From: an uncultured Lachnospiraceae bacterium
GTDB lineage: Bacteria; Bacillota; Clostridia; Lachnospirales; Lachnospiraceae
Direction: 5' to 3'
Assembly: GCA_947588675.1 (NCBI GenBank)
Contig: CANPYY010000007.1
Coordinates: forward strand, 1-64,000
DNA length: 64,000 nucleotides
Shown: positions 53,427 through 61,728 of the stretch, one piece after another
How positions within the stretch are numbered: the first letter of the stretch is position 1
Layout: every line of letters begins with the position of its first letter
The notes under the pieces: generated by a model
Database searches by the model: none
Seen by the model: only the letters and a program-made list of their open reading frames with translations
Told to the model about the DNA's origin: nothing
Position numbers and translations under genes: made by a program

Positions 53427-54656
53427 ATGAAAGAGGAAGTTAAAGAATTGGATATAAGCATATTTGAAGATGCGGTTGAAAAGGTAAAGGAGGTTGTGCT
53501 TCCTACTCCGCTTGTATACAGTGAATTTTTCAGCGGTCAGTGCGATAATAAGGTATATATCAAACCTGAAAATATTCAGCATACAGGCGCATATAAGATT
53601 AGGGGAGCTTATTATAAGATAAGCACGCTTACTGACGAGGAAAGAAGAAAAGGGCTTATAACAGCTTCGGCAGGCAATCATGCGCAGGGAGTTGCTTTTG
53701 CGGCGCAGAAGGTTGGGGCTAAGGCTGTTATTGTGATGCCTACGACAACTCCTCTTATGAAAGTGAACAGAACAAAAAGTTATGGAGCAGAGGTTATACT
53801 CCACGGTGATGTTTATGATGATGCTTATGCTGAAGCAAACAGGCTGGCTTTGGAAAAGGGATATACTTTTATACATCCGTTTGATGATATGTTTGTTGCG
53901 GCCGGACAGGGTACCATTGCGATGGAGATTATAAAGGAACTTCCTACAGTTGATTATATACTTGTTCCTATAGGCGGCGGCGGACTTGCGACAGGAGTGT
54001 GTACGCTTGCGCAATACCTTAACCCTAACATACGTGTTATAGGCGTAGAGCCCGCAGGGGCGAGCTGTATGAAGGAATCAATTAAGGCTGGGCATGTAAT
54101 TACATTGCCGGAGGCGCAGACAATAGCGGACGGTACTGCGGTAAAGACTCCCGGTGATATGACTTTTAAATATGTAAGCCGTTATATTGACAGCATAATT
54201 ACGGTAGAAGATGACGAGCTTATTGACGCGTTCCTTGATATGGTTGAAAATCATAAGATGGTATGTGAAAATTCCGGACTGCTTACGATAGCGGCGCTAA
54301 GGCATCTTGAATTTAAAGATAAAAAGGTCGTATCCATACTTAGCGGAGGTAACATGGATATAATAACCATGTCTTCTATGCTGCAGCACGGACTTATACA
54401 GAGGGGAAGAATATTTACCGTATCGGTGCTGCTTCCTGATAAGCCGGGACAGCTTGCGCAGGTATCAAATATAATAGCCGAAGAACAGGGTAATGTAGTT
54501 AAGCTTGAACATAACCAGTTTGTGAGCATCAACAGAAATGCTGCGGTGGAGCTCAGAATTACCCTTGAAAGTTTTGGCTATGAACATAAAGAGCGTATTG
54601 TATCACGGCTTGAAACGGAAGGTTACAGACCAAAGGTAGTAAGAACTAATTTATAA
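53427..54656 (+). CDS. ilvA: Threonine ammonia-lyase (threonine deaminase) with ACT domain
   Basis: Converts threonine to 2-oxobutanoate and ammonia. 409 residues. The PLP lysine is Lys57 in HTGAYKIRGAY. SAGNHAQGVAFAA and the phosphate-binding GGGGLATGV follow. A C-terminal ACT-like domain (about 330-409) begins VSVLLPDKPGQLAQV. One ACT domain and this length suit the TdcB-like/short IlvA group. Adjacency to ridA is functionally sensible. Its stop overlaps the end of the convergent gene by 6 nt. Confidence 0.93.
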   Translation: MKEEVKELDISIFEDAVEKVKEVVLPTPLVYSEFFSGQCDNKVYIKPENIQHTGAYKIRGAYYKISTLTDEERRKGLITASAGNHAQGVAFAAQKVGAKAVIVMPTTTPLMKVNRTKSYGAEVILHGDVYDDAYAEANRLALEKGYTFIHPFDDMFVAAGQGTIAMEIIKELPTVDYILVPIGGGGLATGVCTLAQYLNPNIRVIGVEPAGASCMKESIKAGHVITLPEAQTIADGTAVKTPGDMTFKYVSRYIDSIITVEDDELIDAFLDMVENHKMVCENSGLLTIAALRHLEFKDKKVVSILSGGNMDIITMSSMLQHGLIQRGRIFTVSVLLPDKPGQLAQVSNIIAEEQGNVVKLEHNQFVSINRNAAVELRITLESFGYEHKERIVSRLETEGYRPKVVRTNL

Positions 54657-55208
54657 CATATTTTCATCATAGGCGGCCCTTATGCCGCCTATAAATTTTG
54701 GCCTTGTACGTGCGCATATAATACTTGCGTTCCCGATTTTATCCATACTGAGCCTTACAGGAACCGCAACGCATTTGAGGTGCATACCTATTAAAGTGCC
54801 CCCTATGTCAATTCCGGCATCGGCTTTAATATTTTCAATGACTACAGGGTTAATAAAGCTGTTATATGCCTTTGTAGCGAAAGAGCCTCCCGCTTTGGGC
54901 TGTGGTACTACATTGACGGGTTCGCTGTTTCCGGCGGCGGAAGCTTCAATAACAATTGCCCTGTTAAGATGCTCGCAGCACTGCGCGGCAAGAAAGATGC
55001 CTCTTGGTATAAGTACAGACTGAATGCCGTCATATATTGCCTCTGCAACTTCGGGACTTGAAAAAGTCCCTATATGCTCGCCGATAACTTCGCTTGACGA
55101 GCAACCGACTGCAAGAATATTATCTTTTTTTAATGAAGCCTTTTCGCATAATTCTTCGATGGCGTTATACGCCTGAAGCCTTATATTATCCAGTTCTTCT
55201 ATATTCAT
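54651..55208 (-). CDS. UPF0340/DUF436 family protein (TIGR01440)
   Basis: 185 residues of unknown function, matching the DUF436 family of Firmicutes. NILAVGCSSSEVIGEHIG, QCCEHLNRAIVIE and VNVVPQPKAGGSFATKAY are recognisable. It is cytoplasmic with no signal peptide. It is the last gene of a leftward group with the ECF S component and a lipoprotein. Its 3' end contains a perfect 9-bp hairpin and converges on ilvA. Confidence 0.85.
   Translation of the reverse strand: MNIEELDNIRLQAYNAIEELCEKASLKKDNILAVGCSSSEVIGEHIGTFSSPEVAEAIYDGIQSVLIPRGIFLAAQCCEHLNRAIVIEASAAGNSEPVNVVPQPKAGGSFATKAYNSFINPVVIENIKADAGIDIGGTLIGMHLKCVAVPVRLSMDKIGNASIICARTRPKFIGGIRAAYDENML
54669..54692 (+). terminator. Hairpin acting as candidate ilvA terminator, inside the convergent gene
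   Basis: 54669-54677 pairs perfectly with 54684-54692 (ATAGGCGGC/GCCGCCTAT), loop 6 nt, followed by AAATTTTGG. The stem is GC-rich and starts 13 nt after the ilvA stop. It encodes the GGIRAAY residues of the DUF436 protein on the other strand. The T-run is short, so termination may be partial. Confidence 0.5.
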
Positions 55209-55229
55209 AGTGTTTATTGTCCTTTCCGG

Positions 55230-55742
55230 TTATTTTATTTTTATGTTTTTAAGCCGTTCATGTATAATGGAGGCTAATATAATCGCTGCCGCGCCCTGTA
55301 TGGTATTTCCCGGAATATCGGCTATTGCCGCAGGGACTCCTATACCAAGGAAAAACGCCTCGAAAATGAAATATCCCAAAACCATTACAGATTCGCTTAT
55401 AAGAGCGCTTATAAGCGATGCAATAATTGATGAAAGCCTTGACTTTCCTGCAATGAGTTTATAGAGAAAATATGAAATGGGAGCCATAATGCCTTTTATA
55501 ATAAATGTTGCGGGCGCATAAAAGGCGTAGCCTGAAAATATATCCGCAAGCATTGCGCCTATAGCGGAAGCCGCGCCTCCATATAAAGGTCCGAGCGTCC
55601 AGCCGGCTGAAAGTACCACGCAGTCACCGAGGTTAATATAACCGTTTTCTGATATTTTTATTTGTATTATCATTGTAGCTATACATACAAGCGCTGCAAA
55701 AAGAGCGGATATTGTAAGTTTATATGATTTGTTTTTATTCAT
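55230..55742 (-). CDS. ECF transporter S component
   Basis: 170 residues with five to six membrane helices, the substrate-binding unit of an energy-coupling-factor vitamin importer. KLTISALFAALVCIATMIIQI and NLGDCVVLSAGWTLGPLYGG are typical. The shared EcfAA'T module is not in the window. The substrate is not evident; a nearby apbE hints at flavin but the evidence is only positional. GAGGTG at spacing 8 favours ATG 55742 over ATG 55751. Confidence 0.8.
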   Translation of the reverse strand: MNKNKSYKLTISALFAALVCIATMIIQIKISENGYINLGDCVVLSAGWTLGPLYGGAASAIGAMLADIFSGYAFYAPATFIIKGIMAPISYFLYKLIAGKSRLSSIIASLISALISESVMVLGYFIFEAFFLGIGVPAAIADIPGNTIQGAAAIILASIIHERLKNIKIK

Positions 55743-55769
55743 TGCATACACACCTCAGGTCAAAATATT

Positions 55770-56294
55770 TTAAATCGTAAATGAATCATAATATTTGAAA
55801 AAATCGTTTCTAAGTTCTGAATAAGATTCTTTAAGAGTGGCGAACTGAACCATCCAGTATGAATCGTCAGTTTCCGTTACAAAGCCTATATAGGAGTAAT
55901 AAGTATCGTTTATATATTTATCCCATTCAAAATATAATGCCTGGCCATGTTCATAATATTCTGAATCTATGCCGATATTCTGCATCACTACCTTTGCATA
56001 ATCAGCAGGAGAAGATACGCTTACGCCCGTAGAGGCAATATCAGTTTTAAGTTCCTTCTGGCCTATACACAAAGAAGACGGGCTTGAATACTGAAACGTA
56101 TATTTGTCTTGTTCGTTTTTTACAAAATCGGTTGTAAGCGTTATAGCGGCGCCGCCGTCCTGGAATTGTTTCGGCTCAGAATTTTGAGCTGTACTTTCGT
56201 TGTCGGATTCTTGTTTTTTGGATGAAGAACAGCCTGTTAAAACAAATGCCGTCGTAAGAAGCATTGTGATAAATAATATTAGGGTTTTCCTCAT
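55770..56294 (-). CDS. Lipoprotein of unknown function
   Basis: 174 residues. The lipobox VLTGC gives the modified Cys near residue 21, followed by a Ser/Gln-rich linker. The mature domain (about 45-174) has beta-rich segments such as YTFQYSSPSSLCIG and SYIGFVTETDDSYWMVQFAT. I do not recognise it. It lacks the S/T-GA-S/T flavinylation motif expected of an ApbE substrate. AAAGGAAG upstream supports ATG 56294 over ATG 56312. Confidence 0.7.
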   Translation of the reverse strand: MRKTLILFITMLLTTAFVLTGCSSSKKQESDNESTAQNSEPKQFQDGGAAITLTTDFVKNEQDKYTFQYSSPSSLCIGQKELKTDIASTGVSVSSPADYAKVVMQNIGIDSEYYEHGQALYFEWDKYINDTYYSYIGFVTETDDSYWMVQFATLKESYSELRNDFFKYYDSFTI

Positions 56295-56353
56295 GGGGCA
56301 TCTTCCTTTCATATTACGAAACTTAAAAATATACGGGTTTATTTATCTTATAA

Positions 56354-56382
56354 TATATATCACATATGGAAATATACGTCAA
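56354..56382 (-). promoter_or_regulatory. Promoter of the lipoprotein-ECF-DUF436 group
   Basis: On the minus strand TTGACG (56377-56382) and TATATA (56354-56359) are spaced 17 nt. They lie in the 103-nt gap between apbE and the lipoprotein gene. Confidence 0.5.
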
Positions 56383-56397
56383 ACAATTTTTAAAAGG

Positions 56398-57462
56398 CTA
56401 TTCCATTGTGTATTCAGAGGCTTTAATAGTAAATTTATCTTTAATGCCGTCGGTAACCGTAACTTTTTTGTCAGAGCTTACGAACACGGCTTCAGCGTTA
56501 TATTCTTTGAGGACGGGAAGGGAGTCTTTTATGCCAAGTATAAAACAGGCAGTAGAAAGTCCGTCCGATATAAGACCGTTGCCGCATATGACGGTAACCG
56601 ATGTAAGGCCGCTGTCGGCGGGGTATCCTGTTTCGGGATTTATTATATGATGATAACGTACTCCGTCCTTTTCAAAATATTTTTCATAATCGCCGGAAGT
56701 GGATATAAAGACGGGGGTATCCTTGATATTAAGTATTCCCAAATATTCGTCGCCGGTATCTTTTGCGGGATTGGTAACGGCTATATTCCATGGGCGGTTA
56801 TCCGGCCTGCTGCCATATACGAGAACGCTTCCTCCCACAGATATGACGGCTCCGGATACTTGTGATTCCGAAGAATTAAGTATCTGATATGCTTCATCAC
56901 AACCAATCCCCTTGCCAACGGCGCCAAAATCAAGTTTAATATCCGGAGCCAGGGTTACATAAGAAGACGTCCCTGAATTGGTATATTTAATATTCTCATA
57001 ACTGCATTTGGGAAGAAGGGCATTTATGAGCGAGGCGTCGGGAAGATGGGGTTTATTATCATAAAATCCCCACAAATCAATGATTTTACCAATAGCAGGG
57101 TCAAAAGCCCCGTTACTTTTTGCGGCAAGTTCAAGAACTTTATTGAAATAATCAGCGGCCCTGTCGTCGAGTGCAACCGGGCTTTGGGTATATGCGGTAT
57201 TATTAACGCTGCTTATTACCGAACCGTTTATACGCCATGAAAGATATTTTTTTTCAAGAAAATCAAGGGAGTCTGTAATGCTTTCGGATAATTTTCTCCC
57301 GGTACTAAGGTCTGAATAAATTGTATGGTTTATTATGGTCCCCATGGCATATTCCGTATCCGTATAAGGCGTATTGTTATTTATTGCGCCGCATCCGCAC
57401 AGTAATGCCGTTATAAATACGGATAGCATTATTGAGGCTGTTAAATATAGCGGACGTGTCAT
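56398..57462 (-). CDS. apbE: ApbE-family FAD:protein FMN transferase (lipoprotein)
   Basis: 354 residues. A lipoprotein signal ends ALLCGC, so the enzyme is anchored outside the membrane. Family landmarks are YAMGTIINHTIY, DFGAVGKGIGCD, SVGGSVLVYG, ISTSGDYEKYF, HHIINPETGYP and SDGLSTACF. ApbE attaches FMN to threonine or serine of exported or membrane redox proteins such as Rnf subunits. No target gene is in the window. GGAG at spacing 7 favours ATG 57462; ATG 57474 lacks a ribosome site. Confidence 0.9.
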   Translation of the reverse strand: MTRPLYLTASIMLSVFITALLCGCGAINNNTPYTDTEYAMGTIINHTIYSDLSTGRKLSESITDSLDFLEKKYLSWRINGSVISSVNNTAYTQSPVALDDRAADYFNKVLELAAKSNGAFDPAIGKIIDLWGFYDNKPHLPDASLINALLPKCSYENIKYTNSGTSSYVTLAPDIKLDFGAVGKGIGCDEAYQILNSSESQVSGAVISVGGSVLVYGSRPDNRPWNIAVTNPAKDTGDEYLGILNIKDTPVFISTSGDYEKYFEKDGVRYHHIINPETGYPADSGLTSVTVICGNGLISDGLSTACFILGIKDSLPVLKEYNAEAVFVSSDKKVTVTDGIKDKFTIKASEYTME

Positions 57463-57562
57463 TTGGTGCTCCATTCGTACATAATATTGTTAAAAAGATT
57501 TTAGCACAAAAAGGTAAAACAGTTAAGTAGTTATATTTTTTATGTATTAAGCGTCCTTTTAA

Positions 57563-57591
57563 TTGACTTTTTTCGTTAAAAAAGGTACAAT
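57563..57591 (+). promoter_or_regulatory. Promoter of iorAB
   Basis: TTGACT (57563-57568) and TACAAT (57586-57591), spacing 17, lie 42 nt before the iorA ATG. Confidence 0.65.
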
Positions 57592-57633
57592 AAAAGCGTT
57601 GTGTAAATATTAAATAAACAGGAGATTTACGAT

Positions 57634-59379
57634 ATGGGTAAAACTAAAATAATGCTTGGGAATGAAGCAATAGCGAGAGGAGCATATGAAGCAGGCGTTA
57701 AGGTATCCGCGGCTTATCCGGGAACTCCAAGTACTGAGGTGAGTGAAACTATTGCAAAATATGATGAGGTGTATGCAGAATGGTCGCCTAATGAGAAGGT
57801 TGCTGCGGAAGTAGCTATAGGCGCGTCGCTGTCGGGAGTGCGTGCAATGGTATCAATGAAGCATGTAGGACTTAATGTTGCGTCAGATCCTCTGTATACG
57901 TGTTCTTACATAGGTGTAAACGGCGGACTTGTGGTAATAGTCGCTGACGACCCGGGAATATACAGTTCACAGAACGAACAGGATACGCGTATGATTGCGA
58001 GGGCGGCGATGCTTCCGGTTCTCGAACCTTCAGACAGCGAGGAGGCAAGAGTATTTACAAAGCGTGCGTTTGAGCTGAGCGAAGAATATGATACGCCGGT
58101 TATACTTCGTACGACAACAAGGCTTTCACATTCGCAGGGAGTTGTAAATCTGTGTGACAGGGAAAATATACCTGATAAACCATATGAAAGAAATATGCAG
58201 AAGAATGTCATGATGCCTGCAAATGCGAAGTCAAGACATATATTTGTAGAGCAAAGACTTAAAAGGATGGCTGAAGACGCTTCGTCATTTGATATTAATA
58301 AGACCGAGTATAATGATACGTCGGTGGGCGTTATTACAAGCGGTATTGCTTATCAGTATGTAAAAGAAGTAATGCCGTCGGCGTCGGTGCTTAAACTCGG
58401 CTGTGTACATCCGCTTCCAAAGAAGCTTATATGCGAATTTGCGGAAAAAGTTGATAAATTGTACATAATAGAGGAACTTGAACCTGTTATTGAAGAACAG
58501 GTAAAATCCTGGGGAATAGAAGCATCAGGTAAAGACATATTTACGGTACAGGGTGAATATAGCGCAAATATGATAAGGGAAAAGCTTTTAAAAGAGCCGG
58601 TTTTATATACTGCAGATAAGGATGCGCCGGCAAGGCCTCCTATTCTGTGTCCGGGATGCCCTCACAGAAGCGTATATTCCGTACTGAAAAAACTTAAAAT
58701 TCATGCGGCGGGAGATATAGGCTGCTATACGCTTGGCGCAGTTGCGCCCCTTAATGTGGTTGATACTACAGTATGTATGGGAGCAAGCATATCTACACTT
58801 CATGGAATGGAGAAGGCAAAAGGAAAAGATTATATTAAAAACTGGGTTGCTACAATAGGTGATTCTACGTTCCTTCATACGGGCGTTAATTCACTTATGA
58901 ATATGGTATATAACAAAGCAACGGGAACAGTTATTATTCTTGATAATTCTACAACGGGCATGACGGGACATCAGGAGCATGCGGCTACAGGACGTACACT
59001 TAAAAACGAAGAAACATACGCCATTAATTTATATGAATTATGTAAGGCAATGGGTATTGAGCATGTATATGAAGCGGATGCATTTGATATAGATGAGCTT
59101 GAGAAAATTATAAAACGTGAAACGCAAAGAGATGCGGTATCGGTAATAATTACTAAAGCTCCGTGCGCGCTCTTAAAGACGTTTGTTCCAAAAGGAAAAT
59201 GCCATACGATTCCTGATAAGTGCGTAAAATGCGGGCAGTGCCTTGTTCCGGGATGCCCTGCAATCACACGTAATGAAGATAATACGGTGACGATTGACGA
59301 TACGATGTGTAACGGTTGCGGACTTTGTATGAAAAGATGTAAATTCGGTGCTATAGGATTTGTACCTAATGAAAAATAA
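57634..59379 (+). CDS. iorA: Indolepyruvate:ferredoxin oxidoreductase, alpha subunit
   Basis: 581 residues. Oxygen-sensitive, TPP-dependent oxidation of aryl pyruvates to aryl-acetyl-CoA, reducing ferredoxin. The N-terminal pyrimidine-binding half has ARGAYEAGVKVSAAYPGTPSTE. The TPP half has CPGCPHRSVYSVL, GDIGCYTLG and GDSTFLHTG. The C terminus carries two [4Fe-4S] motifs, CVKCGQCLVPGCP and CNGCGLCMKRC. The beta subunit follows in 35 nt. It acts in amino-acid fermentation and marks an anaerobe. Confidence 0.94.
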   Translation: MGKTKIMLGNEAIARGAYEAGVKVSAAYPGTPSTEVSETIAKYDEVYAEWSPNEKVAAEVAIGASLSGVRAMVSMKHVGLNVASDPLYTCSYIGVNGGLVVIVADDPGIYSSQNEQDTRMIARAAMLPVLEPSDSEEARVFTKRAFELSEEYDTPVILRTTTRLSHSQGVVNLCDRENIPDKPYERNMQKNVMMPANAKSRHIFVEQRLKRMAEDASSFDINKTEYNDTSVGVITSGIAYQYVKEVMPSASVLKLGCVHPLPKKLICEFAEKVDKLYIIEELEPVIEEQVKSWGIEASGKDIFTVQGEYSANMIREKLLKEPVLYTADKDAPARPPILCPGCPHRSVYSVLKKLKIHAAGDIGCYTLGAVAPLNVVDTTVCMGASISTLHGMEKAKGKDYIKNWVATIGDSTFLHTGVNSLMNMVYNKATGTVIILDNSTTGMTGHQEHAATGRTLKNEETYAINLYELCKAMGIEHVYEADAFDIDELEKIIKRETQRDAVSVIITKAPCALLKTFVPKGKCHTIPDKCVKCGQCLVPGCPAITRNEDNTVTIDDTMCNGCGLCMKRCKFGAIGFVPNEK

Positions 59380-59414
59380 TATAGCTGTATATATGAAAGG
59401 AATAAGGTGTTTAT

Positions 59415-59984
59415 ATGGAAACGAAAAATATTATGATTGTTGGTGTGGGAGGCCAGGGTACACTTCTTACGAGCAGGGTGCTTGGAGGAATTATTACAAA
59501 AGCCGGATATGATGTGAAATTATCTGAAGTGCATGGCATGGCGCAGCGTGGCGGAAGCGTCGTTACCTTTGTAAGGTATGGCGATAAAGTATATGAGCCG
59601 ATTGTAGAGGAAGGTCAGGCGGACGTACTGATTGCCTTTGAAAAACTCGAAGCCAGGCGTTATGCGCATTTTCTTAAAAAAGACGGAGTGCTTATTGTAA
59701 ACGACCAGGAAATTGCGCCTATGACTGTTGTCACGGGAAGCGCAAAATATCCCGAGAATATACTTGAAGATTTGAAAAAAGACAGAAAAGTTGTTGCTAT
59801 AGACGCTATGGCAGAGGCAAGGAAACTTGGCAATACCAAATGCTTTAATGTAGTTATACTGGGAGTCGCTGCAAAAAGTATGGATTTTACAAAAGAACAG
59901 TGGCTTGAGGTAATAAGCGAAACCGTTCCCGCAAAAACCGTCGGGATTAATCAGAAAGCTTTTATAGCAGGCTTTGAAAAATAA
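59415..59984 (+). CDS. iorB: Indolepyruvate:ferredoxin oxidoreductase, beta subunit
   Basis: 189 residues of the pyruvate:ferredoxin oxidoreductase gamma-domain fold. It shows IMIVGVGGQGTLLTSRVLGG, SEVHGMAQRGGSVVTFVRYG and DVLIAFEKLEARRY. It pairs with iorA to complete the enzyme; the order and size match other Clostridia. A CoA ligase gene follows after 38 nt. Confidence 0.94.
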   Translation: METKNIMIVGVGGQGTLLTSRVLGGIITKAGYDVKLSEVHGMAQRGGSVVTFVRYGDKVYEPIVEEGQADVLIAFEKLEARRYAHFLKKDGVLIVNDQEIAPMTVVTGSAKYPENILEDLKKDRKVVAIDAMAEARKLGNTKCFNVVILGVAAKSMDFTKEQWLEVISETVPAKTVGINQKAFIAGFEK

Positions 59985-60022
59985 TTATTTTGACATTTTA
60001 TTTATGAAAGGAAATACTAATA

Positions 60023-61657
60023 ATGCCTATTACAGATTTTTTGGAAAGAAATGCAAGGGATTATGCCAATGATATATGTCTGGTGGAAGTGAATCCTGAA
60101 ATACAGGAAAGAAGAAGGGTTACCTGGCGGGATTATGAATTGATTGAAACTAACCCCGTATGCCATTACAGAAGGGAAATCACATGGCATGTATTTAATG
60201 AAAAGGCAAACAGATTTGCTAATCTTTTACTTGAGCGCGGAATAAAAAAGGATGATAAGGTAGCGATTCTTCTGATGAACTGTCTCGAATGGCTTCCGAT
60301 ATACTTTGGAATATTGAAAACGGGAGCAATAGCAGTACCTCTTAACTTCAGATATGATTCTGAGGAAATTAAATATTGCCTTGAACTTGCAGAAGCGGAT
60401 GTGCTTGTATTTGGACCTGAATTTATCGGAAGAATTGAAAACATAGCGGATGATATTATTAATAACAGGCTGCTTTTCTTCGTCGGTGATAACTGTCCCT
60501 ATTTTGCGGAAAGTTACGACGGTCTTGCGTCTAATTGTTCAAGTATCGCTCCCGATATACATATTACTGATGAAGATAATGCGGCGATATATTTTTCATC
60601 AGGTACTACGGGATTTCCAAAAGCGATTTTACATAAGCACAGAAGCCTTACGCATTCGGCGATAGTCGAGCAGAAACATCATGGACAGACTAAAGAGGAT
60701 GTATTTTTGTGTATACCTCCGTTATACCATACGGGAGCTAAAATGCACTGGTTTGGAAGCCTTGTGTCAGGCGGAAAAGCGGTACTTCTTAAAGGCGTCA
60801 ATCCAAAAACAATTCTTGAAACGGTATCCGAGGAACATTGCAGCATAGTATGGCTTCTGGTGCCGTGGGCTCAGGATATAATAGAAGCACTGGATATAGG
60901 AGATTTATCTCTTTCAGATTATGATTTGAAACAATGGAGGCTTATGCATATAGGAGCGCAGCCGGTTCCGCAGAGCCTTATAAAACGGTGGAAAAAGTAT
61001 TTCCCTGAACATGATTATGATACGAACTACGGCCTGTCGGAATCTATCGGACCGGGATGCGTGCATCTTGGAATTGAGAACATACATAAGGTTGGAGCCA
61101 TTGGAAAGGCAGGATATGGCTGGGAAGTTAAAATTGTTGATGAAGATGGCAATGAAGTGCCGCAGGGTAAGGTAGGCGAACTTGTTATTAAAGGACCGGG
61201 CGTTATGACATGTTATTACAATAATCCTGAAGCTACTGCCGAAGTACTTAAAGAGGGATGGCTATATTCAGGCGATATGGCGCAGATGGACGAAGATGGT
61301 TTTATATATCTTGTGGACCGTAAAAAGGACGTAATAATAAGCGGGGGAGAAAATTTATATCCCGTGCAGATAGAAGATTTTATACGTAAGAACAGTAAAG
61401 TAAAGGATGTTGCGGTAATCGGACTTCCCGATAAAAGATTGGGAGAAATTGCGGCAGCCATTATTGAAACTGTTAAAGGCGTTTGCTGTACCGAAGAAGA
61501 AATTAATGAATTTTGTAAAGAACTTCCAAGGTACAAGCGTCCTAAAAAAATTATTTTTGCAGATATACCGCGTAATCCTACCGGTAAAATAGAAAAACCC
61601 AAATTAAGGGAAATATATCACAGCTCACACCTTATTGACGATCAGAATAAAGGGTGA
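60023..61657 (+). CDS. AMP-forming acyl-CoA synthetase/ligase
   Basis: 544 residues of the ANL superfamily. P-loop IYFSSGTTGFPKAI, YGLSESIGPG, YSGDMAQMDEDGFIYLVDRKKDVIISGG and the C-terminal lysine in NPTGKIEKPKL are intact. An insert-like stretch at about 25-55 carries two similar RR-x-TW segments, longer than usual before the ITWHVFNEKANRFANLL element. Position after iorAB suggests aryl-acetate or a related acid as substrate, running towards or from the acyl-CoA; this is inference. Confidence 0.85.
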   Translation: MPITDFLERNARDYANDICLVEVNPEIQERRRVTWRDYELIETNPVCHYRREITWHVFNEKANRFANLLLERGIKKDDKVAILLMNCLEWLPIYFGILKTGAIAVPLNFRYDSEEIKYCLELAEADVLVFGPEFIGRIENIADDIINNRLLFFVGDNCPYFAESYDGLASNCSSIAPDIHITDEDNAAIYFSSGTTGFPKAILHKHRSLTHSAIVEQKHHGQTKEDVFLCIPPLYHTGAKMHWFGSLVSGGKAVLLKGVNPKTILETVSEEHCSIVWLLVPWAQDIIEALDIGDLSLSDYDLKQWRLMHIGAQPVPQSLIKRWKKYFPEHDYDTNYGLSESIGPGCVHLGIENIHKVGAIGKAGYGWEVKIVDEDGNEVPQGKVGELVIKGPGVMTCYYNNPEATAEVLKEGWLYSGDMAQMDEDGFIYLVDRKKDVIISGGENLYPVQIEDFIRKNSKVKDVAVIGLPDKRLGEIAAAIIETVKGVCCTEEEINEFCKELPRYKRPKKIIFADIPRNPTGKIEKPKLREIYHSSHLIDDQNKG

Positions 61658-61728
61658 GGATATATTTAACAATGACGAATGTATATGTCTGCGGCTGATA
61701 TTTACATATTGGTATGGGAGTGGCTGTT

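Noticed and set aside
53271-54014. 247-codon minus-strand ORF opposite ridA and ilvA
   Set aside because: Antisense of conserved PLP-enzyme motifs, basic and low in plausible domains; a shadow.
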